Below are positions 24,901-34,606 of a stretch of DNA of 64,000 nucleotides, piece by piece. The notes beneath the pieces are model-generated. The model did not search any database and had not been told where the DNA came from. It saw only the letters and a program-made list of their open reading frames with translations. How positions within the stretch are numbered: the stretch's first letter is position 1; each line of letters opens with the position of its first letter. Origin of the DNA: Tubulanus polymorphus. Its lineage: Eukaryota > Nemertea > Palaeonemertea > Tubulaniformes > Tubulanidae. The stretch covers positions 3,628,072 through 3,692,071 of the forward strand of contig NC_134034.1 of the NCBI RefSeq assembly GCF_964204645.1. Direction: 5' to 3'. A program made the position numbers and the translations under genes.

Positions 24901-27233
24901 AGGCCCAAACTATTAACATTTTGACCAAAAGGAAGTAAGTTCTTCAAAAAAATTCTGTTTTTTGAAAATATTTTCCGACTTTTTCAATATGGGACGTTTT
25001 CATCCCTTCATCCCGCGCGCGTAGCCAGTTTAGTCTTCGGGAGTGGAAAGGGGGATTTTCACGAAAGTGGGCTTTTCGTAAGGACACCGAAGGGGTGTAG
25101 TTTAAGTCAGTGGTCCTGGGAGTGCTCCCCCAGAAATTGTTTGAAAATTGGATACAATTCACAACTTCTAGCATATGAAAGTGAAAGTGGAAGAAAACTT
25201 TGCTTCTTTCCCGCAATTTGGCCTCAAATGTGATGAGTTTCCAAGATGTTTTGAATAAGAGCTAAAGAAAAAGAGAGTCAACAATGAGCAAATTGAAAAA
25301 AATTTATGATCAAAATCTCTTCAGGCGGATATGAGGGCGAACCCCCTCGATACGGGCCTGGACATCATGAATTGAATATCAATTTTGACTTGTATAAAAG
25401 ACCGAAGAGATTGAATATTTTACAACTACAATTCTTCTTGATCAGTTTGGATATTTATGAAATTAGCTATTTCACTCAGTCTAGCATTGTCTTGATCAAT
25501 TTTATGATGTCGAAAGCTGGATTGCACTAAGTCAGCCATATTTCTGAATTGTTCAAAGATCAAATCACTACTACCTAATATTCATTTTGATGATGTCATA
25601 GGGGGGGATTTATTGAGGCAGTCATCATTTTCTGCAGGTTTCCAGCAAAGATTTAAGTCCTTAAACTTTTCAGTTGTAATTCAATACATGTATATGAATG
25701 ACAGAAAATTTGGCAAATTGTGGAAATTGTCCCGAGTTGGAGTCCCTGTTAATTGAAAAAAGTGCGCTTACATTTTTGTAGATATTCATGTATAACAGTC
25801 AATTTTCGGAACTACGTCGGGAACGGGCGTGTCTGGATACAAGCGGTAGCCGCGAAAATCAAGATGTCGATTTGGTCGAATGTCATCGTCAAGGAGGACA
25901 TCAGAAATGGGTGTTCAATAAGGTACAATCTATTCTCTAACGTAGATTCAATCCCAATTTAACCCTTTCAGTGCTGGCTAATTAATACCCTATAGTGCTG
26001 AAGATAATCTGAAAATTCTGAAAAATTTCCCCCCTACTGTGTTGAATAACGGGAATAGCACTATAGTGCGTCTACACCATGGTGCGGTATTTCGTTGGTT
26101 ACTAATATTTCACTATGTTTGACAGGTGCTGCCATCATTCTACAATAATTAGTAATTACTAATTAAATCAATACACCCCAGTGCGGTGTACTGGCAAAAT
26201 CTATCACTGATTCGTACACCACACTGCGGTGTAGAGTGTAGACGCACTGAAAGGGTTAAACTTCGAACTCGGTTCTCAGGTTGTGTGGGTTTAATTTGAC
26301 ACTGAACCCAGTTCCACGGTTCTATAAGTTTTATTTAAATCTGAACCCAGTTCCCAGTTGTGTGGGTTAGATTTTATTCTGAACTCAGTTCCACTGTTAT
26401 GTAGGTTTAATTTCATTCTGAACCCAGTTCCACAGTTGTATGAATCTTAGAACAGTTTCACAGTTGAGCAGGTTAACTCTGATTCCGGGTTTAATTCAAA
26501 GATTTTGAAAACTTCGCCCCAAATGCATATATATTGTATAACGGGCATAGCAAAGTACGTCTACATTGCGGTGCAGGGTATCTTCAGTTACCAACATTTC
26601 ACTATGTTTGACAGGAGCTGCCTTCTTTTAATCCTTTCAGTGCTGGCTAATTAATACCCTACCTATAGTGCTGAAGATAATTTGAAAATTCTGAAAAATT
26701 TCACCCTAGCGTGTTGAATAACGGGAATAGCACTATAGTGTGTCTACACCCTGGCGTGGTGTATCATTACTTACTTATATTTCACTATGTTTGACAGGTG
26801 CTGCCATCTTTCAAGAGAGATAATTAGTAATTACTAATTGAATCAATACACCGCAGTGCGGTGTACTAGCAAAATCCATCACTGATTTGTACACCGCACT
26901 GCAGTGTAGACGCACTGAAAGGGTTAATAGACATAAAAACTAATTGCAAATTACATCCATACACCTTGCATAGTCGATCAATTTATACACCGCACTGCAG
27001 TGTACGTAGATGCGCTCAAACGGTTGATTCCATCAAACGTGCATTGAATTGTATTGTTTTATTATTTACAGGAATCTGGCGGAACTCTGGTTCATTCTTC
27101 CGGTAAATGTTTGGATGCGTTCGGTTTGAACAGCAACGAAAACGTGATCGTGAGGACGTGCGATGGCTCGCCGACTCAGCAGTGGGAATTTCAATCTTAC
27201 AACGAGAATCCTTTGATTCGCAACGTACTATAA
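12630..27233 (+). CDS. Polypeptide N-acetylgalactosaminyltransferase, GALNT11-like (gene span)
   Basis: This Golgi type II membrane enzyme starts mucin-type O-glycosylation by moving GalNAc from UDP-GalNAc to Ser/Thr. Ten shared exons (19520-19686, 20602-20779, 21464-21667, 22325-22442, 22796-22883, 22984-23081, 23683-23817, 24513-24620, 25782-25922, 27072-27233) follow either of two first exons (12630-12985 or 16899-17236). All junctions keep phase and give about 584 or 578 aa. Residues for the shorter form: TM anchor near 18-33, DSH metal-binding motif at 219-221, the WGGEN acceptor motif at 325, and a ricin-type lectin from about 443 with CLDL, CLDT and CLDA plus QKW and QQW. The stretch [20 protein letters not shown] favours GALNT11 / Drosophila pgant35A over other subfamilies; the subfamily call is from memory of family patterns. 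Confidence 0.92.
13222..13420 (+). repeat. Dispersed repeat E, copy 1
   Basis: It starts GGCGTTGGAACTGTAGGGAC and contains AATAATTTACTGAAT and GCCGCGGCAA. The same order of blocks occurs at 44622-44765 and reversed at 15290-15402. Confidence 0.55.
14281..15230. repeat. S satellite array, 106-bp period
   Basis: Units contain AAAAACTGATCATCCACACT, ATTGAAAATGAACTACAAAC and CACCAGACATAAGACATTTT. Three adjacent units at 14581, 14687 and 14793 are spaced exactly 106 bp and nearly identical; outer units are more diverged. A CAGTG-ended element interrupts the array at 14366-14525. Confidence 0.85.
14366..14525. mobile_element. CAGTG-ended element inserted in the S array
   Basis: Ends CAGTGTTTTCAATAAG and CTTATTGAAAACACTG are exact inverted repeats. 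The insertion splits the S-unit sequence CTGATCATCCACACTT and duplicates about 8 bp of it (TGATCATC / TGGTCATC). The CAGTG end and duplication size are like hAT elements. Non-autonomous; a second copy lies at 62711-62875 in the other orientation. Confidence 0.7.
16347..16634. mobile_element. TTAA MITE, copy 1
   Basis: TTAA precedes CCCTTTCAGTGCTGAC on the left and follows GCGCTGAAAGGG on the right. The body has three ACACCGC-type palindromic blocks and the line TATGTTTGACAGGTGCTGCC in related copies. TTAA duplications with a CCCTTT end suggest piggyBac-type mobilisation. Confidence 0.8.
16899..17236 (+). CDS. GALNT first exon 1b (alternative)
   Basis: The ATG at 16899 leads a cytoplasmic tail and anchor ([14 protein letters not shown]), then a stem matching exon 1a ([34 protein letters not shown]). 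The donor CA|GTAAGT is in phase 2. The codon split by the junction becomes Gln here and Leu when exon 1a is used. Confidence 0.87.
17286..17610. repeat. Degenerate TTAA MITE relatives, two tandem units
   Basis: Two units of about 165 bp each carry ACACCGCAGTGCGGCGTA-like palindromes and TTTTAGCGCCACCTGGTGT. The first begins TTAACCCTCTCAATGC, a diverged form of the MITE end. Confidence 0.55.
17691..17980. repeat. 86-bp tandem repeat
   Basis: ACTGCATTC recurs at 17691, 17777, 17866 and 17952 (spacings 86, 89, 86). Units contain GGTTACTGACCGGTCCAGTA, itself nearly palindromic around ACCGGT, and GGCTCAGCCATCAGGCTAG. Confidence 0.85.
19135..19494. mobile_element. TTAA MITE, copy 2 (abuts GALNT exon 2 acceptor)
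   Basis: It has the same ends as copy 1, with a duplicated internal TACACCGCA segment that makes it longer. The right TTAA ends 25 bases upstream of exon 2, so the element may supply part of the branch-site region. Confidence 0.75.
19520..19686 (+). CDS. GALNT exon 2
   Basis: It encodes the start of the GT-A catalytic domain ([20 protein letters not shown] then [10 protein letters not shown]). Acceptor TATTTTTAG, donor AAAG|GTAAAT; enters in phase 2 and leaves in phase 1. Confidence 0.92.
19705..19934. mobile_element. TTAA MITE, copy 3
   Basis: It starts TTAACGCTTTCAGTACTGAC 18 bases after the exon 2 donor and ends GCACTGAAAGGGTTAA. It is in the same orientation as copy 2. Confidence 0.75.
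20602..20779 (+). CDS. GALNT exon 3 (DSH motif)
   Basis: It encodes [19 protein letters not shown] and the catalytic metal-binding DSH followed by CEANVQW. Acceptor TTTTTGCAG, donor ATG|GTAGGT, phase 2 out. Confidence 0.92.
20815..21230. repeat. K repeat array, about 80-bp period
   Basis: About five units contain CTAGTGTGCAGTAGGACA, a CAACTACTGCAGCAA-like block and ATCCACCAGGTG. The same unit occurs reversed at 39530-39870 and twice at 57275-57425. Confidence 0.7.
21464..21667 (+). CDS. GALNT exon 4
   Basis: It encodes [20 protein letters not shown] and [13 protein letters not shown], a conserved catalytic-domain segment. Acceptor TCGTTATAG, donor CAG|GTAAGA, phase 2 both ends. Confidence 0.92.
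21668..22324. other. GALNT intron 4
   Basis: No gene or clear repeat family was recognised in most of this intron. A diverged S-like fragment (ATCTGGTGTTTAGTTCATTT) lies at 22240-22275. Confidence 0.45.
22325..22442 (+). CDS. GALNT exon 5 (WGGEN motif)
   Basis: It encodes [20 protein letters not shown] and [13 protein letters not shown], the Gal/GalNAc-T signature. Acceptor ACAATCAG, donor AGG|GTAAGT, phase 0 out. Confidence 0.94.
22475..22560. mobile_element. TTAA MITE fragment
   Basis: Only the right third remains (GCGGTGTACTAGCAAAATCC to CACTGAAAGGG), and the terminal TTAA is altered. Confidence 0.6.
22796..22883 (+). CDS. GALNT exon 6
   Basis: It encodes [20 protein letters not shown], highly conserved in the family. 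Acceptor CATGTTTTAG, donor CAG|GTAGCG, phase 1 out. Confidence 0.92.
22984..23081 (+). CDS. GALNT exon 7
   Basis: It encodes [20 protein letters not shown]. Acceptor TCCGCGCAG, donor GTC|GTAAGT, phase 0 out. Confidence 0.92.
23683..23817 (+). CDS. GALNT exon 8
   Basis: It encodes the end of the catalytic domain ([20 protein letters not shown]) and the linker to the lectin. A long pyrimidine tract precedes the acceptor; donor ATG|GTAAGT. Confidence 0.92.
23818..24512. other. GALNT intron 8
   Basis: No gene. The segment 23930-24130 (GGATCCGCCCTGCCC, GGGGGTGGATCTAGC) resembles the 'GGATCCGCCCC' phrases seen at 33060, 43800 and 20090, so it is probably an old dispersed repeat. Confidence 0.4.
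24513..24620 (+). CDS. GALNT exon 9, start of ricin-type lectin
   Basis: It encodes [17 protein letters not shown] and [12 protein letters not shown] (alpha repeat). Acceptor GATTTCAG, donor CAG|GTAAAA, phase 0. Confidence 0.9.
24783..25370. repeat. Two dispersed repeats in GALNT intron 9
   Basis: 24783-24890 (GGAGCACTCTGTAGTTAGGA) is repeated reversed at 36947-37050. 25095-25370 (GGGAGTGCTCC, CAATTTGGCCTCA, ending GAACCCCCTCGATACGGGCC) resembles 55605-55785. No coding features. Confidence 0.5.
25782..25922 (+). CDS. GALNT exon 10, lectin middle repeat
   Basis: It encodes [20 protein letters not shown] and HQKWVFNK (CLD and QxW motifs). Acceptor TTTTTGTAG, donor AAG|GTACAA, phase 0. Confidence 0.9.
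25959..26259. mobile_element. TTAA MITE, copy 4
   Basis: TTAACCCTTTCAGTGCTGGC at the left and CGCACTGAAAGGGTTAA at the right bound a full-length copy 37 bases after exon 10. Confidence 0.85.
26260..26480. repeat. Tandem half-units of hairpin H4
   Basis: CTGAACCCAGTTCCAC-type segments recur about every 60-65 bp, four times, each followed by a GTGTGGGTTTAATTT-like stretch. They look like a tandem expansion of one H4 arm. Confidence 0.6.
26628..26927. mobile_element. TTAA MITE, copy 5
   Basis: Full-length copy from TTAATCCTTTCAGTGCTGGC to CGCACTGAAAGGGTTAA. Partial copies flank it at about 26500-26627 and 26930-27025. Confidence 0.85.
27072..27233 (+). CDS. GALNT exon 11, C-terminus
   Basis: It encodes the last lectin repeat ([15 protein letters not shown], then QQWEFQ) and stops at TAA 27231-27233. 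Acceptor ATTTACAG, phase 0. Confidence 0.92.
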   Translation, partial: ESGGTLVHSSGKCLDAFGLNSNENVIVRTCDGSPTQQWEFQSYNENPLIRNVL

Positions 27234-27339
27234 TGATAGTTTTTCAAAAAAAAACCTTTTATTCGACTGGCACCTAGTAGGCATACGTACTTATTAATCT
27301 AGAGATTACGTTAAAGCCTCGTATGATGAAGTAGTCTTA

Positions 27340-27781
27340 GGAACCATCCATTTAGTACGTACGCACGATATGGGGAAAGGGGTCTGTGTGGTCCGCATAC
27401 AAATGTCTACATTGGTGGGAGGGGTGCGTGGCTCTGCTTACGGTAAGCAACTTATACCGGTGATTATTTGCGCACTCTATCGCCCGGAGGATTTTACGTT
27501 CTCTGTCGTGTTCTTTACAATTTTGAAATGATTACTGCGACATCGACGATTTTCTTTGCTCTATTTTTGGAATGGATACTCGGTACCATAGACGCCACCT
27601 ATCTGCTGAATACAAAGCTAAAACGCGTTATAAAAACACAAACGTCCAATTTTTATACAAACATGTCGTTGTAGCATGCCTACTGGAGGAGGTAAAAGTG
27701 AAAAGTACAGCTGCGTACAAGGGGTGAGGGGGAGTGAAAAATCGGCGGCAGCTTTTGCCTACGTACTAAATAGATAGTCCC
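27340..27781. mobile_element. GTACGTAC-ended element, 442 bp
   Basis: The left end GGAACCATCCATTTAGTACG and the right end CTACGTACTAAATAGATAGT followed by CCC form inverted repeats of about 25 bp. Same family as 47396-48515, 51329-51489 and 54641-54791. Confidence 0.65.
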
Positions 27782-28399
27782 TTAACCCTTTCAGGGCTAA
27801 AACATTGTCTCAAATGATTTAAGTGTAACGATTCTTAGAGTCAAACTGAACCAAGAACCGAGGAATTGGTTTCTAGTTCCGCAGTTCTTCGTTTTAACTC
27901 GGAGTTGGTTTTTAAGTCACAATTTCACTGAGATCACAACTCTCGAACCGGGTCCAAGGGCAAATCGAGGGGGGATGCTTGGGGACAATTTCCTGATCGT
28001 ATCGTTCATTTTCAAATGCTCGGAATGCTTGAAAAAGAGACTTAATTTTCAAAATTTTCCGGGGGGCGGGGGTGACCAACAGAGCGCCCACCTCCTTGAA
28101 AATCCTGAACCTACCACTGACTGATATTTGGTATTATTCATCACACCGCTATGCAAACTTTACACAAACTTCTCGCCACAATTTACAATTTTGTTGTTAT
28201 TATTGTTGGTATCCACTATTTCTTGATGTTTACTATCGACATTTTTCGATGTTTACTGCTGGGTATACGTTTTGAAATGTTTATTTTATAGGATTTATTC
28301 AACTCGACTGTGTTCGTCCTGTCTATGGTTCACTGTAATGAATCTGGAACCGATTTTCCGGGGGTTTTTTCGCTTTCATGCAATTATCAATCGGCAGCC

Positions 28400-29065
28400 C
28401 GTTTCAGACATTCTCCGTCGTAGCATAAAATGTCTAATATCTGGTGTTTGTAGTTTATTTTCAATTACAAATGCCTCAGATGAAGCACTGAACACATGTG
28501 AAGTGTGGACGATCAGTTTTTGAAAGTGTGCTGATAAAATGTCCAATGTCTGCTGTTAGTAGTTTATTTTCAATAAGAAATGTCTCAAGTGAAGCACTGA
28601 ACACATGTGAAGTGTGGACGATCAGTTTTTGAAAGTCAGCTGATAAAATGTCTAATATCCGGTGTTTGTAGTTCATTTTCAATCAAAATGTCTCAGGTGA
28701 AGCACTGAACACATACAATGTGGGGAAGATTAGTTTTTGAAATTCAGCCGATAAAGTGTCTTATTTCTAGTGTTTGTAATTCATTTTCGAACAAAAATAT
28801 TTCACTTGAAGCACTGAACACATGGGATTTGGGAACAACCAGTTTTGAAAGTGCGCTGATAAAATGCCTAATGTCTGTGTTCAGAAATGTTAAACTCGAA
28901 TTTTTGGTGAAATTGACATTGGCTACTTCATGGTTTCAATGAGGACAACAATTCTTTTTCGTGAAACTGGGTCCTGGTGTTCGTTACAAACACCAGACAT
29001 TAGACATTTTATCAGCGCAATATCGATCAATTTCAATTGAAAGTCATGAACAAATGCGAAGTCTG
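28400..29065. repeat. S satellite array, about 109-bp period, reverse orientation
   Basis: About five units contain GGACGATCAGTTTTTGAAAG, AATGTCTAATATCTGGTGTT and GAAGCACTGAACACATGTGA. GATCAG occurs at 28511 and 28620. The orientation is opposite to the array at 14.3 kb. An H2-like fragment (TTTTTGGTGAAATTGACATT to CGTGAAACTGGGTCC) lies inside at 28895-28976. Confidence 0.8.
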
Positions 29066-29333
29066 GATGATCAAAAATTGAGACCACTGCTACGAAATAT
29101 TGGATGTCTTCGCAGGCTGCAGATTGATACCTGTGTGTAACATAGACTCTACTCTATCGATATTGATAATTATGATAACGATATATTAATTTATTCATGA
29201 ATTTCCGCTCTGTAAACTTTTATAGTTTGTCTGTTAATGTTTTTATCATACGTAGTTTGTATGTAAGTGTGTATACGTATTTTCCACTGAGGCTGTTCTA
29301 AGTCTTCACTTGTCTCTATTTGTACAGATTTCA

Positions 29334-29339
29334 AATAAA
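29334..29339 (+). terminator. Candidate GALNT poly(A) signal
   Basis: AATAAA is followed within 25 bases by a T-rich segment. Confidence 0.35.
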
Positions 29340-29389
29340 ACACGATCTTTAATTTACTAACAACGATTCATTTCGTGTTCTCTTAATAA

Positions 29390-30230
29390 TTCAGCTTCGG
29401 AGAAGGATGGAAGATAAATTGGCTGCTTCAGATTCGTAGAATCATAGGAAGTTTAGATGGGCTATTTGAGGAACCCTCTGGCTGGGTCAATCTTCTGAAC
29501 AATCATGGGACTGAGGAATCGTTTTTTGGCAATGCTCAAAAGATGGGCATCCACAGTGAAGTTGAGGAATAGCAATGCAGCTAGGGAATGCGCAACGGTT
29601 GTCCAAAATCCTCCAAAGGGTGGAGCTGGCGATAGTGTGAATACCAGTCGTAGTAACCGGTTCTACAAACCGTTGTTTGTGGAACGACGGCTAGGTTCTA
29701 GACTAAGCAGGCGAGTGCTCTAAATCCTCCAAGAACCTTAGTGGTCGATGTATCACGAGTTAATCGCAATCGTAGATCAATGTGGATACAGCCACTTCCA
29801 GGACTGTGTGAGGGTAATCCACCGTACATAGGGTTGAGGAATTTCTTTGGAAATCAGTCGTGGTGGGAAATGCCCAAAGGCTGGACTTTCCCTGCTTGGC
29901 AAACCAGGCGGAGTGTACTCTATCAATCCATCACATCTGAGTGATTACACTCAGATGTACTTATGGCCAGGTTCTCTTTTGGACACTCTGATTCTGTCAA
30001 GATGGTCGTGTTACGATCTCTAGAATCTGGTTTGACGTTTCGGAGCCCTCTGCATAGAGTGCTTCCTCGCAAGGGAAATCGCAGTGGAGTTGGGGAATGC
30101 TCAAACATCGTGGGGGCGAACCATATCTGGACAAACCTTTATGCCATAGCCTCATCCCCAAACATGTATGAAGCATTGGAACGCGTACATGTGTATAATG
30201 AATCTTGTGGATTACCGTGACTTACTAACG
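29390..30230. other. Low-grade repeat region upstream of GPCR relic
   Basis: Phrases of the type TTGAGGAAT and GGGAATGCTCAAA recur irregularly. The last part (30090-30185, TTGGGGAATGCTCAAACATC to CAAACATG) matches 32480-32580 on the other side of the GPCR relic. Short open frames here look fortuitous. Confidence 0.4.
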
Positions 30231-30796
30231 AGTTTCGGACAGGAGATAATTTCGGCTGATGGGAATCTTGATGTCTAGGATATCCCCATACTCGATGAGG
30301 CCATTGATTCCAAGCATTATGAAGTTCTCCTGGTTAATCGAATCTGGGAATTAGGGTTGGGTACCTACTTGATTTTATACCAGGACCCATGGTGACTATG
30401 AAATGGATAGTTAGGCTGTTGGACCAAAAAGTTATTAGACTGGTGATAAAGAATAAGTTATCACTGTTCTTGTTCGAAGCTACTGAATAAACGCTGGTGT
30501 GGTCTGATCGCAACTGACCTCAGAGTTTAAATTTACAAGCATAAGCTGAGCACAAAAAAATGACGCGCCTTCGCAGTTACCGCGAGAAGTGTGAGCTATA
30601 ATTTAGAATAGAATTCAACACTATCAAACCTGCACCTCGGGGTAAGACAAAATATACCAGCGCGCATTGAACAAATTGCTACTTGCAACATGGGTACGTG
30701 TATAATACTGTGCTGGTAAGTTCAGTCACATACGACTTCACTGCGATCAAGGCAGTTACGTTGAAATAGGCCGGCTGAGGAGCCGCTAGAAAAATA

Positions 30797-31927
30797 ATGT
30801 CCGAACGCGATTCAAACACTACTGCCCTGCCAACCGAGAGACAACGAGTCTATCGCGGAGTTTGTGACTGGGCCCAGGCTACCAGTCCAATCCGCTGGGA
30901 ACTTGAATTTAGCGTTTACGCGTACATTTTCTTTTACGGACCCGTCACTATATTGGGCATCGCTTTGAACATCATGACGATTTTAGTCTTGAAAAAGATG
31001 AACGAAGATGTTTACTATTTACTCAAAATTCTCGCTATTTTTGACATATGTTATTCGATAAGTGTGTTCGTCATGTACCCTCAACGCGCAGTTCACATAG
31101 GCATACATTTGGGGGATGTCATTTTACGTCTCGACGATTGGCATTTTGGCTGGGAATTCATACAAATTTCGTTTGGACCGTATTTTACGTTTCAACAGAC
31201 GAGAAACTGGTGCGTTATTCTTATCAGTTTTGAAAGACTCGTAATTACACTTTTCCCGTTAAAATCGAGATTATTTTGGACGAGGAAAGTAGTGAATTGT
31301 CTCATACTTAATTGATACACGCTTTCAGTTTTGGTTTTTTCTTACCCTTGTTTATTCCGGACCGAGCTCTTGATCCGCAGCCTTGTATTCACCATTCGCC
31401 TACCCTAAGGCGAGGCAGGTATTTCGCTTTCTACTACCCGACATTACGTTATTGGAAGATTCGCGTAGAAAGCTGGTTGGGCACGGTGTTAAGTATCGTC
31501 GCTCCTATGATCGCACGTCGTTAACGCCATTCCTATTGTGGCTTTGATTGTGATCAAATTTTCACGAATTGGTAAAAGTCGTTCAGCAAAGAAGAACCAA
31601 ACTTCCAACACGTTAGAGTTACGTGCATCGAGAATGTCGTTTGCTCTTGTAGCTGTTTTTGTCGGGTGCGAATCGTCGATATTTATCGAAAAATTTCAGT
31701 TTTCGGGTTTTGCGGGTATCCCATATACTACAATAGGTAATTTGAGTCATTACGAAACGCTGATGGTTCGTCGAAAGATCGGCATCGGTTTAACCGTCGT
31801 AGATTCGTGTATGAACTTTTTAGTCTATTGTTTGTCTAATAGTAAATTCAGACATGCTGTTGTTGAGTTGATGACCTCTGAGAAATGTAAACCCCGCCGT
31901 GTTCGAAACATTCGTCAAATAAAATAA
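30797..31927 (+). pseudogene. Rhodopsin-family GPCR relic, FMRFamide-receptor-like
   Basis: The first open segment (30797-31315) gives an N-terminal tail, TM1 (GPVTILGIALNIMTILVL), TM2, TM3 with ERL in the DRY position, and the start of TM4. Similarity continues in a second frame from about 31312 (HAFSFGFFLPLFIP, TM4/loop 2) and in a third from about 31517 (VVNAIPIVALIVIKFSR, TM5), then TM6 and TM7 (NFLVYCLSNSKFR) to 31927. Two net frameshifts, near 31305-31315 and 31500-31520, interrupt the frame. The pattern (short loops, NFLVYCLS in TM7) is that of invertebrate peptide GPCRs. It is intronless. It may be a pseudogene, or an intact gene with two sequencing errors. Confidence 0.65.
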
Positions 31928-32798
31928 AAGCATGTGACTCAACGCATATATTGAGAAAATAAAACGTAGATGGGAGGCTGTTCTCCTGACATTGTTGCTT
32001 AAATCGCAATATCATTCTCAGCGCCCGTCGAGCGTTGCACCAGGAGGCTGGGGAAGGGGTAGTCTAGTATCTAGCCGTTGTTTTCTCAACGTAGATGCCT
32101 ACAACGGTTGTAGGGGACCGTAACAACGTCTATTGTATTCAGGCTGGGGGCGGGGGCAAGTGTAAAATCGCCCATATGATGTCGTTTGGCTGTGTAAATG
32201 TAAATTCTATTGTTGATCGAGATCGAATTTTCACGAATTGGTAATTAATTAAGCCGTTCAGCAATAAAAGAACCAAACCTCCAACACGATAGACGCGCAT
32301 CGAGATTGTTTAGTGTTGTTGCTGCGTAAAATTTTGGTTCGGGGTATTCTAAATTGTTCACCTTGTGGTCAGATGACCTTTTGGAGATTCAGAAACGTCG
32401 ACTATGTCGAGGTTGTAAGCGCGTGTCTCCAGAATCTAGTTGGATATATTGAAGATTTGGGAATCATACGTAGATTTGGGGAATGCTGAATGCTGAAACA
32501 CTGGCGAACCATCCCGCGAACCATCTCTGGGAAGACCTATACACGTCCTAGCTTCATCCACAAACATGATTCATGCTTGGTAATATTGAAAATATTCGTA
32601 GTAGAGTAGCCGTGTTAACCAGGTTTAAAATAAGTAACGAGACGAGTAGTATGGTTAACTATTAGTAGTATGGTTAACTACTGTATAGGTTAACTATTTA
32701 TTTGACGCACGAGCTTTCGCTTCTAATGAGTAGAAGCTTCATCAGATAATATTGAATGGAGTGGATATTTTGCCAATGCGGCATTGTTTTAGTGAACG

Positions 32799-33179
32799 CT
32801 ATTGAACGAATCTACCGTCGAACCATTCTTTAACGGATCTTGTGGGTAACAGCGACGTAATACCGAGTTTCGACTGCAGAATATTTTGGTACGTAGCTGT
32901 AGCCGCATGTTGGAATCCTCCGATGGCTGGAGTCCGTCTGGTTGAATCCCCGGCAGAAAACGCTGTCAGAAATATGTTTCGATGAAGATTCACGTAGGAG
33001 GACTCGATAAGAATAACCCAGCTAGAGCGGGTTTGGGCAAATTTACATCGACATAATTCCTCTCCAAGGGCGGATCTAGGAAAATTGCTGGCAAGGGTCC
33101 AACAGAAAATAGCATTCCTCAGGTAAAGCAGAAGTGGGAGGATACCCCTCGCTGATAAAATGTTTTTAGATAAATACAT
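32799..33179 (-). other. Unrecognised 126-codon open frame
   Basis: The predicted peptide has no motif I recognise. Its middle (SSWVILIESSYVNLHRNIFL) is of ordinary composition and its N-terminal third overlaps a 'GGCGGATCTAGG' dispersed-repeat phrase. It could be an old transposon fragment or chance. No splice context was found. Confidence 0.15.
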
Positions 33180-33597
33180 CCGAAAAGATGCAGATTTCTG
33201 AAGGGATCGATATCAAATTTGTAGTAGGTTTAACGATATCTGTGCTTGACGAAAAGGGCAACTTCACATCTAAATATTAAACAAACATCTAAATCATTGT
33301 TTATATTAGATTTTTAAACATTTTTCTCGCTTTATTTTCGTGTATTTTTTTTAAACATGTTTTTTAAACACCACCCTGCGCATCGTGCAGTTTATCCCGC
33401 ATTGCTTATTACACAGTACTACTCTATAACCGCAGTACCGCTATCATCTATTTACAAAATATTATATTTACAGTACGACTATCGTCGTATCATTTACAAA
33501 ACGATTTTCAAGCCTATAGAATGTCCCCACTAATTATTCACAAAAACACTTAAAAACTCACTTTCGTCGTGGTCATTGGTTGATCAGTACCAACCAT

Positions 33598-33836
33598 GAT
33601 CCAGTTGCTCAAAAGTTGGTTAAAGCTAAAAGGGGCCCAATTTCACGAAAAGGTTTAACCCTCAAATCAATTTGATTTCTTCATCAATTCGGTTCGTTTA
33701 AAATCGATTTAGGCCTTAATCGTTTTTGTGAAACTGGGCCCAGTACGGGTAGCAGACACGGTGACGATAAGTTCATCGTTACTATGGTATTTATCCACCG
33801 GTTATCTTGAACCACCCTCCGAGCAACTGGTCCCAG
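33598..33836. mobile_element. Hairpin H3 interrupted by hairpin H2
   Basis: The left H3 arm is CCAGTTGCTCAAAAGTTGG (33601) and the right arm ends GAGCAACTGGTCCCAG (33836). Between them sits an H2 element (33633-33741) running from GGGGCCCAATTTCACG to TGTGAAACTGGGCCC. Confidence 0.7.
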
Positions 33837-33923
33837 TACGTCGATGAATATTGTCCGAATGACGACTTACGCATTTGAAATCCGTTTTCGTAAAACCGGG
33901 CGTCTTTGCTTAGACGTAAACCA

Positions 33924-34052
33924 GGGGCCAGTTGCTCAAGATTTGGTTCGAGTTAACCAGTGGATAGTTGATACAGCGACAAGTGAAATTTCATTGTCAC
34001 TTACAGTATTTATCCGCCGGTTATCTTCAACCAACTGTTGGCAACTGGACCC
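33924..34052. mobile_element. Hairpin element H3, copy 2
   Basis: GGGGCCAGTTGCTCAAG at the left and GGCAACTGGACCC at the right. Arms also hold TTAACCAGTGGATAG and TATCCGCCGGTTATC. Confidence 0.75.
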
Positions 34053-34493
34053 TGGAACGGTTCGCGTAACGGTTCGTGTTTTATGGCGCCATCTGGTGAG
34101 TGCCGGTACCCCGTATAAGTAAGTTAAGACCCATAAGCAAAGATGATATGATAAATACAGTTCCTGGACAGTGGTTTATTCAGTACTTTGTACCGTGTTC
34201 ACAGTTACCTGAAACATTAAGTAGTAATGACAAGATTTTTTTTTTTCTTCAAATTTTGATATGTACGGTACCCGCTTTCGACGGTAGGTACCGAATAATG
34301 ACGCATTCAACCAACAACTAGAACATCATTCTATTTAAAAACTTTTAAAAAGTTTTAATCAATTCTGCCGACTCATGAAAGCCTTTAAGCCTGTGCTCAT
34401 TCACCGAGCAGTAAGGATTTTCAACAGAACTTTTTTCGCGATGGTCGTCATTAGTTCCAAAACGAATGTTGCGCATAACGCGCGAATACGCCT

Positions 34494-34606
34494 GGGACCA
34501 GTTGCTCAAAGGTTGGTTAGAGTTAACCAGTGGATAGTTGACAGAGTAACAATTAAAAGCCCATTCTTGCTATGGTATCTTTAACCAACCTTTAAGCAAC
34601 TGGCCT
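34494..34606. mobile_element. Hairpin element H3, copy 3
   Basis: GGGACCAGTTGCTCAAAGG at the left, AAGCAACTGGCCTC at the right. Confidence 0.75.

Larger units (their letters stand above)
27234..29333 (+). other. Probable long GALNT 3' UTR
   Basis: There is no gene between the stop and the first convincing poly(A) signal at 29334. If used, the UTR is about 2.1 kb and includes the GTACGTAC-ended element and an S array. Shorter 3' ends are possible. Confidence 0.35.

Noticed and set aside
29505-30220. Plus-strand frames of 67-85 codons
   Set aside because: They fall in irregular GGAATGCTCAAA-type repeats and show no protein family features.
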